A stretch of DNA of 64,000 nt from Candidatus Petromonas tenebris (GCA_014236755.1 JACCKY010000006.1:1-64000); one strand, 5' to 3'; shown: positions 25,657 to 35,895, counted from the first letter of the stretch. The notes: generated by a model from the letters alone, not told the origin. Translations and numbers: made by a program.

Positions 25657-25936
25657 GAACAAAGGCGTCTTCGACGCATTTATTGGTTCGTAGTTAGTAG
25701 TTCGTAGTTGGTAGCCCTGATTAGCTCTTAGTTCTTAACTCTTGGCTCTTGGCAAATCCTAGTCGTTCTTTAGGATCTTTCTTGCGGCCCGTCACCTTTT
25801 TGCCATGAGCGGGCAGCAGTTAGCTGTTAGCCTTTTTAATATTTAACTGGTAAAAGTTTGTAATTTCTTGCATCCCTTGAATTTACTTTATTTTATACCT
25901 ACAATTTTTTCAAAAAATGTTTGAACTCCTAGACAA
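25657..25936 (-). repeat. dispersed heptad element, copy 1 (full length)
   Basis: About 280 bp. Read on the minus strand: head TTGTCTAGGAGTTCAAAC, an A/T-rich segment with a TATAAA, an ATTTCTTGCAT-type block, GCTAAC heptads, GGTGACGGG, AAAGATCCTAAAGAACG, GATTTGCC, AAGAGCC/AAGAGTT/AAGAACT heptads, AGGGCTACCAACT and ACGAACT heptads, and a tail hairpin GCGTCGAAGACGC followed by CTTTGTT. It fills most of the 550-bp gap between the LytS-type kinase gene and the next response regulator; the remainder (25525-25656 and 25937-26073) shows nothing recognisable. Confidence 0.85.
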
Positions 25937-26073
25937 TAAATTAATATTATCAATGTAAGTTTGACATATTATAGTTAAAAGTATACAAAATAACAATACC
26001 TATATCCCTGAAATAATTTTATTCATAACCCAATATGCAAATGCCAATATAATTAATCAGTCCAAAATAATTT

Positions 26074-26886
26074 TTAAATAACTTCAAGCTCTTTAAGGAG
26101 TTTATCTCGATAGTTATCTTTTTTCGCAAATTCTAACTTACCAGATTCGGAATCTGGAAAAGTCAAAATAATAACGTCAACATTCTTTTCTATATCTTCG
26201 ATGTTTTCTTTTAGTTTATTTTTTAATCTTTCAAGAAGAACCTGAACTCCTTTTCTATCTGTAAGAGGTAAAAGAAGAATAAATTCTCTCTTAGAAATAA
26301 TAAATACCTGGTCAACATCCCTAATTTCATTAGTTAGAATCTCCTTTACTTTATTTAGCTTATCCTGTAGAATTTTCCCTTTCAATTTAAGTTTTAAGAT
26401 TGAAACTGGCAGTTTAGATCTTATTGAACGATTGATCTCTAAAGATAGATTTGTCCTAAAAGAATTAAGGTTATTGGTTAATATATCTTCTTTCGTTGTT
26501 GTTCTTATAGATTTACTTGAAATAAGGGAATTGATTCGGTTTAGCAAAATTTTTTTGTCAAAAGGTTTTAATATATAATCCTTTGCTCCGAGATCAAGTG
26601 TCTTCATAATAACTTCCCTCTTTCCTTCAGCACTAAGCATAATAATAGGAATATTGGGATAGTTCTCAGTTAAAAAAGACAATAAATCCAAGCCGCTCTC
26701 ATCCTTTAAATAGATATCCAGCAGAATGAGATCAATCTTACTTAAAGGAATTTCCTTAGAAAATGAGCCAATTTTAACCTGTCTTAGATTTATAGCCTCA
26801 AAGACTCTGAACCCCTCTCTTTCCAGCATGTTACGGAGCTTTAATCTGATTAGTCCGGAATCATCAATAACTAGAATATTAGCCAT
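26074..26886 (-). CDS. response regulator with degenerate GGDEF-like output domain
   Basis: Receiver domain first (about 1-120: ILVIDDSGLIRLKLRNMLER, phospho-acceptor in IDLILLDIYLKDESG, KDYILKPF), then about 140 residues with the spacing of a GGDEF domain but without the motif: where R-GGDEF would stand it reads IISKREFILLLPL. So it should not make c-di-GMP. It may act through protein contacts or bind a nucleotide. No kinase gene is adjacent on this operon; the nearest is lytS across a repeat element. AGGGAGG precedes the ATG. Confidence 0.85.
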   Translation of the reverse strand: MANILVIDDSGLIRLKLRNMLEREGFRVFEAINLRQVKIGSFSKEIPLSKIDLILLDIYLKDESGLDLLSFLTENYPNIPIIMLSAEGKREVIMKTLDLGAKDYILKPFDKKILLNRINSLISSKSIRTTTKEDILTNNLNSFRTNLSLEINRSIRSKLPVSILKLKLKGKILQDKLNKVKEILTNEIRDVDQVFIISKREFILLLPLTDRKGVQVLLERLKNKLKENIEDIEKNVDVIILTFPDSESGKLEFAKKDNYRDKLLKELEVI

Positions 26887-27273
26887 TTTTTATTTCCCTC
26901 CTTATTCGGCTAAGACTTGATTAATAAAGATATTAACAATTTCAGGATCAAATCGACTAAAGGAATAACTGAATTTAGTGATTTAGTATTTTAGTATTAT
27001 AAAGCAAAATATAGATTTCATTAGAAAACTAATTCTCTTTCAATATCTTGTCACTTAATAATCACCTCCTAACTTAGATTCACTTCTTCTATGGAGCCTG
27101 AAGAGGATTATTGAAGGATATCTATAAGGAACTGGCACAACAAGTTAATTTAATTCTTGCTTTTTTAACATTTTATCGCTTTCGTTTTTTATTCTACCAT
27201 TTTTTTTCTTAATAATACAATAACCGTTATGACTTTTTCATATCAAGGTTAATGTTACAACTCTTAAATCTCC
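26887..27273. other. 387-bp intergenic stretch, nothing firmly identified
   Basis: AT-rich. On the minus strand an AGGAGGTGATTATT sequence (about 27061-27075) looks like a ribosome site, but the only near start (GTG) gives a four-codon frame. There are direct repeats of TTTAGTATT near 26985. It probably holds the promoter of the response-regulator gene; I see no RNA gene. Confidence 0.4.
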
Positions 27274-27307
27274 AAAAAAAGAAATCCTTTTTCAGGATTT
27301 CTTTTTT
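27274..27307 (-). terminator. intrinsic terminator of uvrA
   Basis: Stem AAAAAAGAAATCCT / AGGATTTCTTTTTT with a short loop, T-rich on either strand, 11 bp after the uvrA stop. Confidence 0.85.
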
Positions 27308-27317
27308 CAATATATTT

Positions 27318-30140
27318 TTAGTTTTTCAATACCTTCTTTAAAAACTGTCCTGTATAAGAACCTTCAATCTTTGCTACTTCCTCCGGTGTTCCTTGAGCTA
27401 CTATGGTTCCTCCCTTGTCCCCTCCTTCGGGACCTAGGTCTATGATATGATCCGCTGATTTGATTACGTCCAGATTGTGTTCTATTACTATTACCGTGTT
27501 TCCACCCTTTACAAGGCGCTGTAATACTCCTATCAACCTATGAACATCGGCCATATGGAGTCCTGTTGTGGGTTCGTCAAGTATATATAGTGTTTTACCT
27601 GTGCTTCTCTTACTAAGCTCAGTAGCAAGCTTTATTCTCTGAGCCTCTCCTCCTGATAACTGGGTAGAAGGTTGTCCCAGTCTTATATATCCAAGCCCTA
27701 CATCGTGTAAAGTTTTAAGCTTTCTCTTTATCTTTGGAATGTTTTCAAAAAATTCCAGTGCTTCTTCCACCGTCATGTTGAGTACATCGGATATAGTCTT
27801 ACCCTTATATTTAACCTCAAGGGTTTCTCTATTATATCTTTTGCCTTTACATACATCACACTGAACATAGACGTCGGGAAGGAAATGCATTTCTATCTTA
27901 ATGATGCCGTCACCTTTACAGGCTTCACATCTACCGCCCTTTACGTTAAAGCTAAATCTTCCCTTTTTATAGCCTCTCATTTTAGCTTCAGGCACCTGTG
28001 CAAAGAGTTCTCTTATATAGTCAAATACACCGGTATAGGTAGCGGGATTAGATCTTGGAGTCCTTCCTATTGGGGACTGATCAATGTCTATCACCTTATC
28101 CACATGCTTAATTCCCTTTACCTCTTTATGTCCTCCGGGCTTTTTCTTTGATCTTTGAAGCTCCATTGCAACCCTTTTATATAATATTTCATTTACCAGA
28201 GTACTCTTACCAGAACCCGAAACTCCCGTTACACATGTAAGTACTCCCAGTGGAAATTTTACGTCAATTTCCTTCAGGTTATTTTCCTTTGCACCTATTA
28301 CTTCTATTGCCTTACCATTAGGTTTTATTCTTTTTTTCGGCACTTCTATCGTCTTTTTCCCGCTTAAATATTGACCTGTTATAGAATTTTCATTTTTCTT
28401 AATCTCTTCCACAGATCCTTCTGCTATAACATATCCTCCATGTTCTCCGGCCCCCGGTCCGATGTCTATAATGTGATCAGCAGCGTATATCGTATCTTCA
28501 TCGTGTTCTACTACTATTAACGTATTCCCTATATCCGTCAGTTCTCTAAGGGTCTTGAGCAGTTTTTCATTATCTCTCTGATGCAGACCTATACTGGGCT
28601 CATCTAGTATATACAGCACTCCCACAAGACCTGATCCTATCTGGGTTGCCAGTCTGATTCTCTGAGATTCTCCACCTGACAACGTTCCTGCTGAACGAGA
28701 TAGAGTCAAGTAATCAAGGCCTACATTAACTAAAAATCTAAGTCTTCCCCTAATTTCTTTAAGTATTTGGTCAGCAATGGTTTCACGTTTTTTATCAAGC
28801 TGTAGGTTTTCGAAGAATTCAAGGGCATCCCTTACGGATAAATCTGTAACCTCAGCAATATTTTTCCCTCCAACAGTAACAGCCAATGATTCATCACTAA
28901 GTCTTGCACCTTTACATGTTTGACAGGCATTTAGACTCATATATTCTTCAATCTTATCTCTGATATAATCGGAATTTGTCTCCCTGTATCTTCTTTCAAG
29001 ATTTCTTATTATACCTTCAAAAGGAGATCTGTATTTCCTGTATCCGTGCCTGCTCTGATAGTGAAACTCAATAGTTCTATTTCCTGTGCCGTGTAAAAGC
29101 TCTTTTATAAACTTTTTAGGAAGCTTTTTTACAGGTGTATCCAGATCAACATTATGATCTTTAGCAAGGGCCTCTACCATCTGTTGATAGTAAGTACCTT
29201 CACCGCTATTTGCTATAGGTGCTATAGCTCCTTCATTAATGGTAAGTGAATCATTTGGTATAACCAGCTCTGGGTCAACCTTTAGTAGGTATCCTATACC
29301 TTTACAGTCGGGACATGCACCATAGGGACTGTTAAATGAAAACATCCTAGGCTCCAGCTCTTCTATACCTATCCCGTGCTCTGGACAGGAAAACTTTGTA
29401 TTAAAGAGCAAATCTTCTCCATCTAAAACATTTATTATTACCAGTCCATCGGCCAGCTTTAGCGCAGTTTCTATGGAGTCGGTAAGTCTTTTTTGAATAC
29501 CTTCCTTTATAATTAGTCTGTCTATGACTACCTCTATTGTGTGCTTCTTATTCTTCTCCAGGTCAATTTCTTCAAAAATTTCCCTAAGCTCTCCATTTAC
29601 TCTTACTCTTACGAATCCATCCTTCTTTATTTTTTCAAGCTCTCTTTTATGCTCACCCTTTTTACCTCTTACTACAGGAGCCAAAATCTGTATCTTTGTT
29701 CTCTCTTCTAATTTCAACACATTGTCCACTATTTGGTCCACAGTCTGCTGGGAAATCTCCTCACCACATACGGGGCAGTGGGGAATGCCTACCCTAGCAT
29801 ATAAAAGTCTCATGTAATCGTATATCTCTGTGACGGTTCCTACAGTGGAACGAGGATTTTTACTGGTGGTTTTTTGATCTATGGATATGGCTGGAGATAA
29901 TCCTTCTATATATTCTACATTGGGTTTTTCCATCTGCCCTAAGAACTGTCTTGCATAAGCTGAAAGACTCTCAACATATCTTCTCTGTCCTTCTGCATAG
30001 ATAGTATCAAAGGCCAAAGAAGACTTCCCTGAGCCGCTTAGACCAGTTACTACAACCAGTTTATCCCTTGGTATTTTAACATCTATATTTTTCAGATTAT
30101 GTTCCTTTGCTCCTCTGACAAATATATGGTTCTTTGACAT
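27318..30140 (-). CDS. uvrA: excinuclease ABC subunit A
   Basis: Damage-recognition ATPase of nucleotide excision repair. Seen: first P-loop GLSGSGKSS (about 31-39), a zinc module with CPVCG (about 122), CPDCKGIGY zinc finger (about 267), first ABC signature LSGGESQR, second P-loop GVSGSGKST (about 637), second zinc finger [11 protein letters not shown] / CDVCKGKRY, second signature LSGGEAQR and DEPTTGLH. 940 aa is normal. The ATG follows AGAGGTG. It lies 38 bp downstream of uvrB and is probably in the same LexA-controlled operon. Confidence 0.98.
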   Translation of the reverse strand: MSKNHIFVRGAKEHNLKNIDVKIPRDKLVVVTGLSGSGKSSLAFDTIYAEGQRRYVESLSAYARQFLGQMEKPNVEYIEGLSPAISIDQKTTSKNPRSTVGTVTEIYDYMRLLYARVGIPHCPVCGEEISQQTVDQIVDNVLKLEERTKIQILAPVVRGKKGEHKRELEKIKKDGFVRVRVNGELREIFEEIDLEKNKKHTIEVVIDRLIIKEGIQKRLTDSIETALKLADGLVIINVLDGEDLLFNTKFSCPEHGIGIEELEPRMFSFNSPYGACPDCKGIGYLLKVDPELVIPNDSLTINEGAIAPIANSGEGTYYQQMVEALAKDHNVDLDTPVKKLPKKFIKELLHGTGNRTIEFHYQSRHGYRKYRSPFEGIIRNLERRYRETNSDYIRDKIEEYMSLNACQTCKGARLSDESLAVTVGGKNIAEVTDLSVRDALEFFENLQLDKKRETIADQILKEIRGRLRFLVNVGLDYLTLSRSAGTLSGGESQRIRLATQIGSGLVGVLYILDEPSIGLHQRDNEKLLKTLRELTDIGNTLIVVEHDEDTIYAADHIIDIGPGAGEHGGYVIAEGSVEEIKKNENSITGQYLSGKKTIEVPKKRIKPNGKAIEVIGAKENNLKEIDVKFPLGVLTCVTGVSGSGKSTLVNEILYKRVAMELQRSKKKPGGHKEVKGIKHVDKVIDIDQSPIGRTPRSNPATYTGVFDYIRELFAQVPEAKMRGYKKGRFSFNVKGGRCEACKGDGIIKIEMHFLPDVYVQCDVCKGKRYNRETLEVKYKGKTISDVLNMTVEEALEFFENIPKIKRKLKTLHDVGLGYIRLGQPSTQLSGGEAQRIKLATELSKRSTGKTLYILDEPTTGLHMADVHRLIGVLQRLVKGGNTVIVIEHNLDVIKSADHIIDLGPEGGDKGGTIVAQGTPEEVAKIEGSYTGQFLKKVLKN

Positions 30141-30178
30141 TTTTTCACCTCTTCTAATAACTTATAGCTAACAATTGA

Positions 30179-32158
30179 TTATTTTTCAAGTTTCTCCTTA
30201 AGTTCTGCAATCTTGTCTCTAAGCTCTGCTGCCCTTTCAAATTGAAGATCTGCAGCAGCCTCCCTCATTTCACATTCCAGTTTATTAATATGCTCCAATA
30301 ATTCTTCCCTGCTCATATCCATGTCGGTATCTACACCGTATTTAACTTCATCCTCAGCCACCTTGGTAGCTTCGATTACATCTCTGATACCTTTCTTAAT
30401 TCCTTTAGGGGTAATACCATGTTCTTTATTGTAAGTCTCCTGTATATCCCTTCTTCTATTGGTTTCATCTATGGCATACTGCATTGATTTGGTTATTCTG
30501 TCAGCATACATAATAACCTTACCCTCTACATTCCTTGCAGCCCTTCCTATGGTCTGTACCAGTGAGGTTTCTGAACGCAAAAATCCTTCTTTATCCGCAT
30601 CCAGAATAGCCACCAGAGAAACCTCCGGCAGATCCAGACCTTCCCTGAGAAGGTTTATACCCACAAGAACGTCAAATCTACCAAGTCTTAGATCTCTTAT
30701 TATTTCCATGCGTTCTATTGTATCTATATCTGAGTGCATGTATTTTACTCTTATGCCTACCTCTTTAAGATAGTCTGTTAAATCTTCGGCCATCTTTTTA
30801 GTCAGGGTAGTTACTAAAACTCTTTGCTTTTTCTCAACTCTTTTATTAATCTCTCCAACCAAATCATCTATCTGTCCCTCTACAGGTCTTACCTCAATCT
30901 CAGGGTCAAGAAGTCCCGTAGGTCTTATTATCTGCTCTACGATTTTCTTGCTATGCTTTCTTTCATAGGGACCTGGGGTAGCGCTAACGTGAATTACCTG
31001 ATTTATCATTCCTTCAAATTCTTTAAAATTTAAAGGTCTGTTGTCATAGGCTGAAGGCAGCCTAAATCCATATTCAACAAGATTTTCCTTCCTGGAACGG
31101 TCTCCACCGTACATAGCCCTTATCTGGGGTATGGTAACATGGGATTCATCTATTACCATTAGAAAATCATCTGGAAAATAGTCTATCAATGTAAATGGCC
31201 TGCTTCCTGGTTTTCTTCTAGATATATGCCTTGAATAGTTTTCTATTCCTTGACAAAATCCTACTTCCCTAAGCATCTCTATGTCGTATTTTGTACGCTG
31301 ATAAATTCTTTGGGCTTCCACCAGTTTTCCCTGGTCCTTGAATTCCTTGACCCTTTCTTCCAGTTCCTTCTCAATATCTTTAATGGCCATTTCCAGTTTT
31401 TCCTTCTCTGTTACATAGTGGGAAGCCGGGAATATAGCTACGTGATTTCTTAGTCCTACTATCTGTCCCGTCAATGCATTTACTTCTGTAATCCTGTCTA
31501 TCTCATCTCCGAACAGTTCTACTCTTATGGCATTTTCCGATGAGGAAGCAGGAAATATCTCTATTATATCTCCTCTTACCCTAAAAGTTCCTCTAGTAAA
31601 GTTTATATCATTTCTCATATACTGTATATCAACAAGTTTTTCCAGTATCTCATCTCTACTCTTGATCATTCCTGGCCTTAGAGATACAACCAAGTTTCTG
31701 TAATCTATGGGGTCACCAAGTCCATATATACAGGATACGCTGGCAACTATAATCACATCCCTTCTTTCAAACAGGGCTGCTGTTGCAGAGTGCCTTAGCT
31801 TGTCTATTTCATCGTTTATGGAAGCATCCTTTTCTATATACATATCTGTCTGAACTACATAAGCTTCCGGCTGATAGTAATCGTAATAGCTTACAAAAAA
31901 TTCTACAGCATTGTTGGGAAAAAACTCCTTAAACTCACTACACAGCTGAGCTGCCAGTGTTTTATTGTGAGCTATTACAAGAGTTGGCTTTTGAACCTTT
32001 TCTATTATATTTGCTACTGTAAAGGTCTTACCTGAACCGGTAACTCCAAGGAGAGTCTGATGATCTATGCCATCCTGTATTCCTCTACTTAATTCTTCAA
32101 TAGCCTTAGGCTGATCACCGGTAGGTTTAAAATCTGAAGCTATTTTAAATTCACCCAT
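30179..32158 (-). CDS. uvrB: excinuclease ABC subunit B
   Basis: Helicase-like damage verifier that joins UvrA and UvrC. Seen: Walker [11 protein letters not shown] (about 39-48), beta-hairpin region [15 protein letters not shown]-type motif (MVIDESHVT), helicase motifs VHVSATPG and QTIGRAARN, and a C-terminal UVR motif ([20 protein letters not shown]) for UvrC binding. 659 aa is normal. AGGTG precedes the ATG. A LexA-type box lies about 57 bp upstream of the start codon. Confidence 0.98.
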   Translation of the reverse strand: MGEFKIASDFKPTGDQPKAIEELSRGIQDGIDHQTLLGVTGSGKTFTVANIIEKVQKPTLVIAHNKTLAAQLCSEFKEFFPNNAVEFFVSYYDYYQPEAYVVQTDMYIEKDASINDEIDKLRHSATAALFERRDVIIVASVSCIYGLGDPIDYRNLVVSLRPGMIKSRDEILEKLVDIQYMRNDINFTRGTFRVRGDIIEIFPASSSENAIRVELFGDEIDRITEVNALTGQIVGLRNHVAIFPASHYVTEKEKLEMAIKDIEKELEERVKEFKDQGKLVEAQRIYQRTKYDIEMLREVGFCQGIENYSRHISRRKPGSRPFTLIDYFPDDFLMVIDESHVTIPQIRAMYGGDRSRKENLVEYGFRLPSAYDNRPLNFKEFEGMINQVIHVSATPGPYERKHSKKIVEQIIRPTGLLDPEIEVRPVEGQIDDLVGEINKRVEKKQRVLVTTLTKKMAEDLTDYLKEVGIRVKYMHSDIDTIERMEIIRDLRLGRFDVLVGINLLREGLDLPEVSLVAILDADKEGFLRSETSLVQTIGRAARNVEGKVIMYADRITKSMQYAIDETNRRRDIQETYNKEHGITPKGIKKGIRDVIEATKVAEDEVKYGVDTDMDMSREELLEHINKLECEMREAAADLQFERAAELRDKIAELKEKLEK

Positions 32159-32214
32159 CTATATACACCTCAATTAATTAAGTTTTAAATATCATAATAA
32201 CATTTAATATTCAT

Positions 32215-32228
32215 CAAACATTAGTTCG
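32215..32228 (-). promoter_or_regulatory. LexA (SOS) box upstream of uvrBA
   Basis: On the minus strand CGAACTAATGTTTG, which fits the Gram-positive SOS box CGAAC-N4-GTTYG/C (Bacillus DinR/LexA type) at all fixed positions but possibly the last. Its position between the divergent uvrB and cysteine-desulfurase-like genes supports a real site. Confidence 0.7.
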
Positions 32229-32347
32229 TATTATCGACTAAATTATATAACTCTTTTACTATTAAGTCAATTAAATTGGAGTAATTCAATCACATTTATT
32301 TATTTAGTGAATAAATTAATATTATAATCTTTTCGGTAGGTGAAGGT

Positions 32348-33688
32348 ATGGTGATGAATAAAAATAGTTTATCAAGTTATAGAGACTACGTACTTGGTAT
32401 TGAAAGTAAAGTTCCTCTAGTAGATGGAAAACTTACAACTGCCATAAATTTTGATAATGCTGCAACTACTCCACCTTTTAAAACAGTTATGGATGCAGTT
32501 AATGTATTTTCTCCCTGGTATTCCTCTATCCACCGGGGCACAGGATATAAGTCAAAGTACTCTTCAAGACTTTATGAAGAAGCTAGGGAAATTGTAACTG
32601 AATTTGTTAATGCAGATTTCAATAAAGATACAGTAATTTTTGTTAAAAACTCTACAGAAGCCCTTAACAAGCTTTCCTATAGACTTGATAAAAATAATAA
32701 TAGGAATATGGTTTTATCCAGTTATATGGAGCATCATTCCAATGATTTGCCCTGGCGAGATAAATTTCGTGTAGATTACATTGATATCGATAAATATGGG
32801 CGTCTATCTCTGGAGGACCTGAAGTCCAAGCTTGAAAAATATAAGGATTCAGTCAGGCTGGTAACAATAGTAGGAACTTCCAATGTAACCGGATATAAAA
32901 ATTCCATACACGAAATTGCAAAGCTTTCACATATGTATGGTGCAGAGATCATGGTAGACGGAGCCCAATTAGTTCCCCATTGTCCCGTAGATATGAAGCC
33001 TAAAGATTCACAAAAGCATATCGACTACTTAGTTTTTTCAGCCCATAAAATGTATGCTCCCTTTGGTATCGGCGTATTGATAGGCCCTAAATCAGTCTTT
33101 GATAAAGGTAATCCGGATTATTCTGGCGGAGGAACTATTGACATAGTGACTCATAACTATATAAAATGGGCTGAACCTCCTCATAAGGAAGAAGCGGGAT
33201 CGCCAAACATTATAGGCGTTATAGCTTTAACAGCTGCAATAGAAACTTTGACTATGTTTGGAATGGAAAATATTTTTATTCATGAAAAAGGTTTAACTGA
33301 TTATACAATCAACAGGCTAAAACAAATTCCGGACATTATAATATATGGCGATACGGAAAACTATCATGACCGGCTGGGGATAATTACTTTTAATATTAAG
33401 GGTATCCACCATGAGATACTAGCCAATATTCTCTCCTATGAGGCCGGCATAGCAGTACGAAATGGATGTTTTTGTGCTCATCCCTATATCCATAGACTTT
33501 TAAATGTAAAACAGGATGAAATAGAAAAACGCATTAAAAATCCGGAGCTACCGCACCCCGGAATGGTTAGAATAAGTTTTGGACTATACAATACCTATAA
33601 AGAAATAGATATCTTTATAGAATGTCTCAAAACAATAATTAAAAACAAAAAATATTATATACGAAAATATGACTTTTTTTCTAAATAA
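32348..33688 (+). CDS. cysteine-desulfurase-like aminotransferase class V enzyme
   Basis: PLP enzyme of the class V aminotransferase fold. Seen: N-terminal INFDNAATTPPFKTVMDAV, HRGTGYKSKYSSRLYEEAR, the pocket IMVDGAQLVPH, the PLP lysine in FSAHKMYAPFGIGVL (about residue 231), and a Cys loop NGCFCAHPYIHRLL that could hold the persulfide Cys of a desulfurase. 446 aa is longer than SufS/IscS (about 400). It has no SufBCD or IscU neighbour. A DsrE-family sulfur-transfer-like gene follows, which makes a sulfur role plausible. Start: ATG 32348, or ATG 32354 two codons on; the ribosome site (AGGTGAAGG) does not decide. Confidence 0.82.
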   Translation: MVMNKNSLSSYRDYVLGIESKVPLVDGKLTTAINFDNAATTPPFKTVMDAVNVFSPWYSSIHRGTGYKSKYSSRLYEEAREIVTEFVNADFNKDTVIFVKNSTEALNKLSYRLDKNNNRNMVLSSYMEHHSNDLPWRDKFRVDYIDIDKYGRLSLEDLKSKLEKYKDSVRLVTIVGTSNVTGYKNSIHEIAKLSHMYGAEIMVDGAQLVPHCPVDMKPKDSQKHIDYLVFSAHKMYAPFGIGVLIGPKSVFDKGNPDYSGGGTIDIVTHNYIKWAEPPHKEEAGSPNIIGVIALTAAIETLTMFGMENIFIHEKGLTDYTINRLKQIPDIIIYGDTENYHDRLGIITFNIKGIHHEILANILSYEAGIAVRNGCFCAHPYIHRLLNVKQDEIEKRIKNPELPHPGMVRISFGLYNTYKEIDIFIECLKTIIKNKKYYIRKYDFFSK

Positions 33689-33700
33689 TATATTTTGCAG

Positions 33701-33722
33701 TCTTCCTTCATGGAAGATTTTT
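33701..33722 (+). terminator. intrinsic terminator after the desulfurase-like gene
   Basis: TCTTCC-TTCAT-GGAAGA followed by TTTTTACTTTT, 13 bp after the stop. Confidence 0.75.
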
Positions 33723-33799
33723 ACTTTTATTCCTATTATAAAACTTTAACTTTTAGGGAAAAATAAGGTCTAGTGAGACTTAAGGAGGCTTGGAATAGT

Positions 33800-34276
33800 T
33801 TGAAGAAAAAGTTGAATTTAATAATGTTTAGTGGAGATTATGATAAGGCTCTAGCAGCATTGATTCTAGCAAATTCAGGTAAGGAACTGGATATGGATGT
33901 CAGTATGTTTTTTGCATTTTGGGGATTATTTTTACTCAGAAGCCCTGAGCATATAACTTCAGAAAGTAAAACATCCTATGAAAAAATATTTGGAGCTATG
34001 ACTCCAAAAGGTCCAGAAGATCTTCCCCTGTCAAAAATGAATTTTAGTGGTTTAGGTAAAAGAATGCTTCTGGATATGATGGAAGACGACCATGCCCCTC
34101 CACTCGAAGCCTTTTTAAAGGGGGCAAGAAAAAAAGGAGTGAAGTTTTACGGATGCAAACTATCTATGGAGGTCATGGGATTTAAGGAAGAAGAATTAAT
34201 TCCTGAGCTAGAAGTTGTAGATGCAAAGGAATATTTAAAGAACGCTATAGAGTCTGATATTCAACTGTTTATCTAA
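33800..34276 (+). CDS. DsrE/DsrF-like (sulfur-relay family) protein
   Basis: About 158 aa with the DsrE-like fold: LNLIMFSGDYDKALAALILAN at the start, VSMFFAFWGLFLLRSPE, and FYGCKLSMEVMGFKEEELIP near the end, with the single conserved Cys in the last segment. Related proteins (DsrE/F/H-like, often called peroxiredoxin-family) take part in sulfur transfer or membrane-associated redox tasks; the exact role is unknown. I chose TTG 33800 over GTG 33773, since AAGGAGG (33782-33788) lies inside the longer frame and 11 bp before the TTG. A heptad element begins directly at its stop codon. Confidence 0.8.
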   Translation: MKKKLNLIMFSGDYDKALAALILANSGKELDMDVSMFFAFWGLFLLRSPEHITSESKTSYEKIFGAMTPKGPEDLPLSKMNFSGLGKRMLLDMMEDDHAPPLEAFLKGARKKGVKFYGCKLSMEVMGFKEEELIPELEVVDAKEYLKNAIESDIQLFI

Positions 34277-34277
34277 C

Positions 34278-34507
34278 GAACAAAGGCGTCTGGCGACACT
34301 TTGTTAGTTCGTAGTTAGTAGTTCGTAGTTGGTAGCCCTGATTAGCTCTTAGTTCTTAGCTCTTGGCTCTTGGCAAATCCTAGTCGTTCTTTAGGGTCTT
34401 TCTTGCGGCCTGTCACCTGGTAAAAGTTTGTAATTTCTTGCATCCCTTGAATTTACTTTGTTTTATACCTGCAATTTTTTTTAAAAAATGTTTGAGTTCC
34501 TTTGCCA
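34278..34507 (-). repeat. dispersed heptad element, copy 2
   Basis: About 230 bp, same orientation as copy 1, but lacking the block between GTCACC and TGGTAAAAG (the part with the GCTAAC heptads). The tail hairpin AACAAAG...CTTTGTT begins 2 bp after the TAA of the DsrE-like gene, so it is positioned as that gene's 3' hairpin. Confidence 0.85.
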
Positions 34508-34546
34508 TAAAGTGTAGAAGTTTTTTATCCGATTACCAACTTCTCT

Positions 34547-34592
34547 AATACTCTCACTTCTAGAATCGTGAGTATTATAATCAAGTGAGATA
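34547..34592. mobile_element. IS200/IS605-like end relic, copy B
   Basis: On the minus strand TATCTCACTTGATTATAATA followed by the imperfect palindrome CTCACGATTCTAGAAGTGAG. It matches copy A at 19785 in sequence and layout. No transposase or TnpB frame is nearby. Confidence 0.45.
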
Positions 34593-34619
34593 AATTTAAG
34601 TTTTGATCTTTAGATTTTG

Positions 34620-34655
34620 AAAAAGACACTGCTGATTTAATAATACAGTGTCTTT
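34620..34655 (-). terminator. intrinsic terminator of the AI-2E family gene
   Basis: Stem AAAGACACTG / CAGTGTCTTT followed on the minus strand by TTTTTC. It overlaps the stop codon. Confidence 0.8.
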
Positions 34656-35760
34656 ATGAATTAATATTCTGAACCTCAAGCTTTTTAGTTACATATCTTT
34701 CAAACAGTATTTTGATTATAGCCATTATTGGAACTCCCAAAAACATTCCTATTACTCCAAAAACCCCTCCACCTATAACAATGGCCAATATTATCCAAAA
34801 AGGAGATAATCCAACACTATCACCTAAAATCTTAGGTCCTAATATAAGTCCATCAAACTGCTGTAGAAGTAGTATAAATACTAGGGCCCATAGAGCCTTT
34901 ATGGGACTGTAAAACAACGTAATAGTCACAACGGGAATTCCTCCTATAAATGGTCCAAAATAGGGGATCATATTGGTAATCCCTACTATCAAACTTAAAA
35001 GCATAGTATAGGGAGCCTTGATAATTAAAAGTCCTACAAAGCAAATTGCTCCTATTATACAAGAATCAATAAACTTACCTATTATAAATTTAGAAATTAT
35101 ATTATCAAGTTCTATGCCAAAGTCAATTACAACATTGGCCTTCTTTTTATTTAATATTGCATATAGAGCTCTTTTGATACCATCAATAAATTTTTCTTTA
35201 TCCTTTAACATGTATACAGATATGATAAGGGCGAGGAATATTTTCAGTATTAAAGAAGTGAGATTTATTACTTGACTTATTACAGTGCTCAGTGCAGTGT
35301 TTAAGTATGCACTGACCTGTTCAATTATTGTATTCAGATAATCTTCAACATAGGGAGTTACGCCATATTTATCAAATAATTTCAGGTTATTTATTTGAAA
35401 TCTTAAGGTTCTTTCAAGGGCAGTAAAATAGTCTGGGAGATCCCTTAAAAGCTCACCGATACTCTTAATTATTCTGGGCGATATGATGGTAATACCGAAT
35501 GTAATAATTCCTATAGCTAGCAGATAGATGAGCAATATACTCCATCCTCTTTTGAATCTAAACTCCCTTTCGAGATAAGTCATTAGTGGATTTAAAAAAT
35601 AAGCAATAGCAAAGGCCCAAAGAAATGGACTTATTATTGATAAAAGATTTATCTTTATAAACAGAAAACTATCTATTCTGTTTATAACTTTATATAGTAC
35701 AAAAACTATAACTAAAAGGGGAATTAAATTTAAATAGGGTATTTTATTACTGTTAAACAT
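34654..35760 (-). CDS. AI-2E family transporter (UPF0118)
   Basis: Polytopic membrane protein with about eight helices and the family segments PFLWAFAIAYFLNPLM, the central soluble part (IKSIGELLRDLPDYFTALER), and ITNMIPYFGPFIGGIPV, GPKILGDSVGLSPFWIILAI near the end. The family is named after autoinducer-2 export (TqsA), but many members act as ion exporters, so substrate is not known. About 368 aa is normal. ATG 35760 follows GGGAGG directly; the longer frame at 35787 does not have a ribosome site. Confidence 0.9.
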   Translation of the reverse strand: MFNSNKIPYLNLIPLLVIVFVLYKVINRIDSFLFIKINLLSIISPFLWAFAIAYFLNPLMTYLEREFRFKRGWSILLIYLLAIGIITFGITIISPRIIKSIGELLRDLPDYFTALERTLRFQINNLKLFDKYGVTPYVEDYLNTIIEQVSAYLNTALSTVISQVINLTSLILKIFLALIISVYMLKDKEKFIDGIKRALYAILNKKKANVVIDFGIELDNIISKFIIGKFIDSCIIGAICFVGLLIIKAPYTMLLSLIVGITNMIPYFGPFIGGIPVVTITLFYSPIKALWALVFILLLQQFDGLILGPKILGDSVGLSPFWIILAIVIGGGVFGVIGMFLGVPIMAIIKILFERYVTKKLEVQNINS

Positions 35761-35895
35761 ATGGTGCCTCCCAATCAACAAATTCAATTAAATTATACCA
35801 CATATTCTCATCTTTTTTATACTAAGAAAAAAAGATGGGGGCTTAATTTTATGTGAATTTTCACTTTTATTCGATTCCCATCTTAATATATATAC

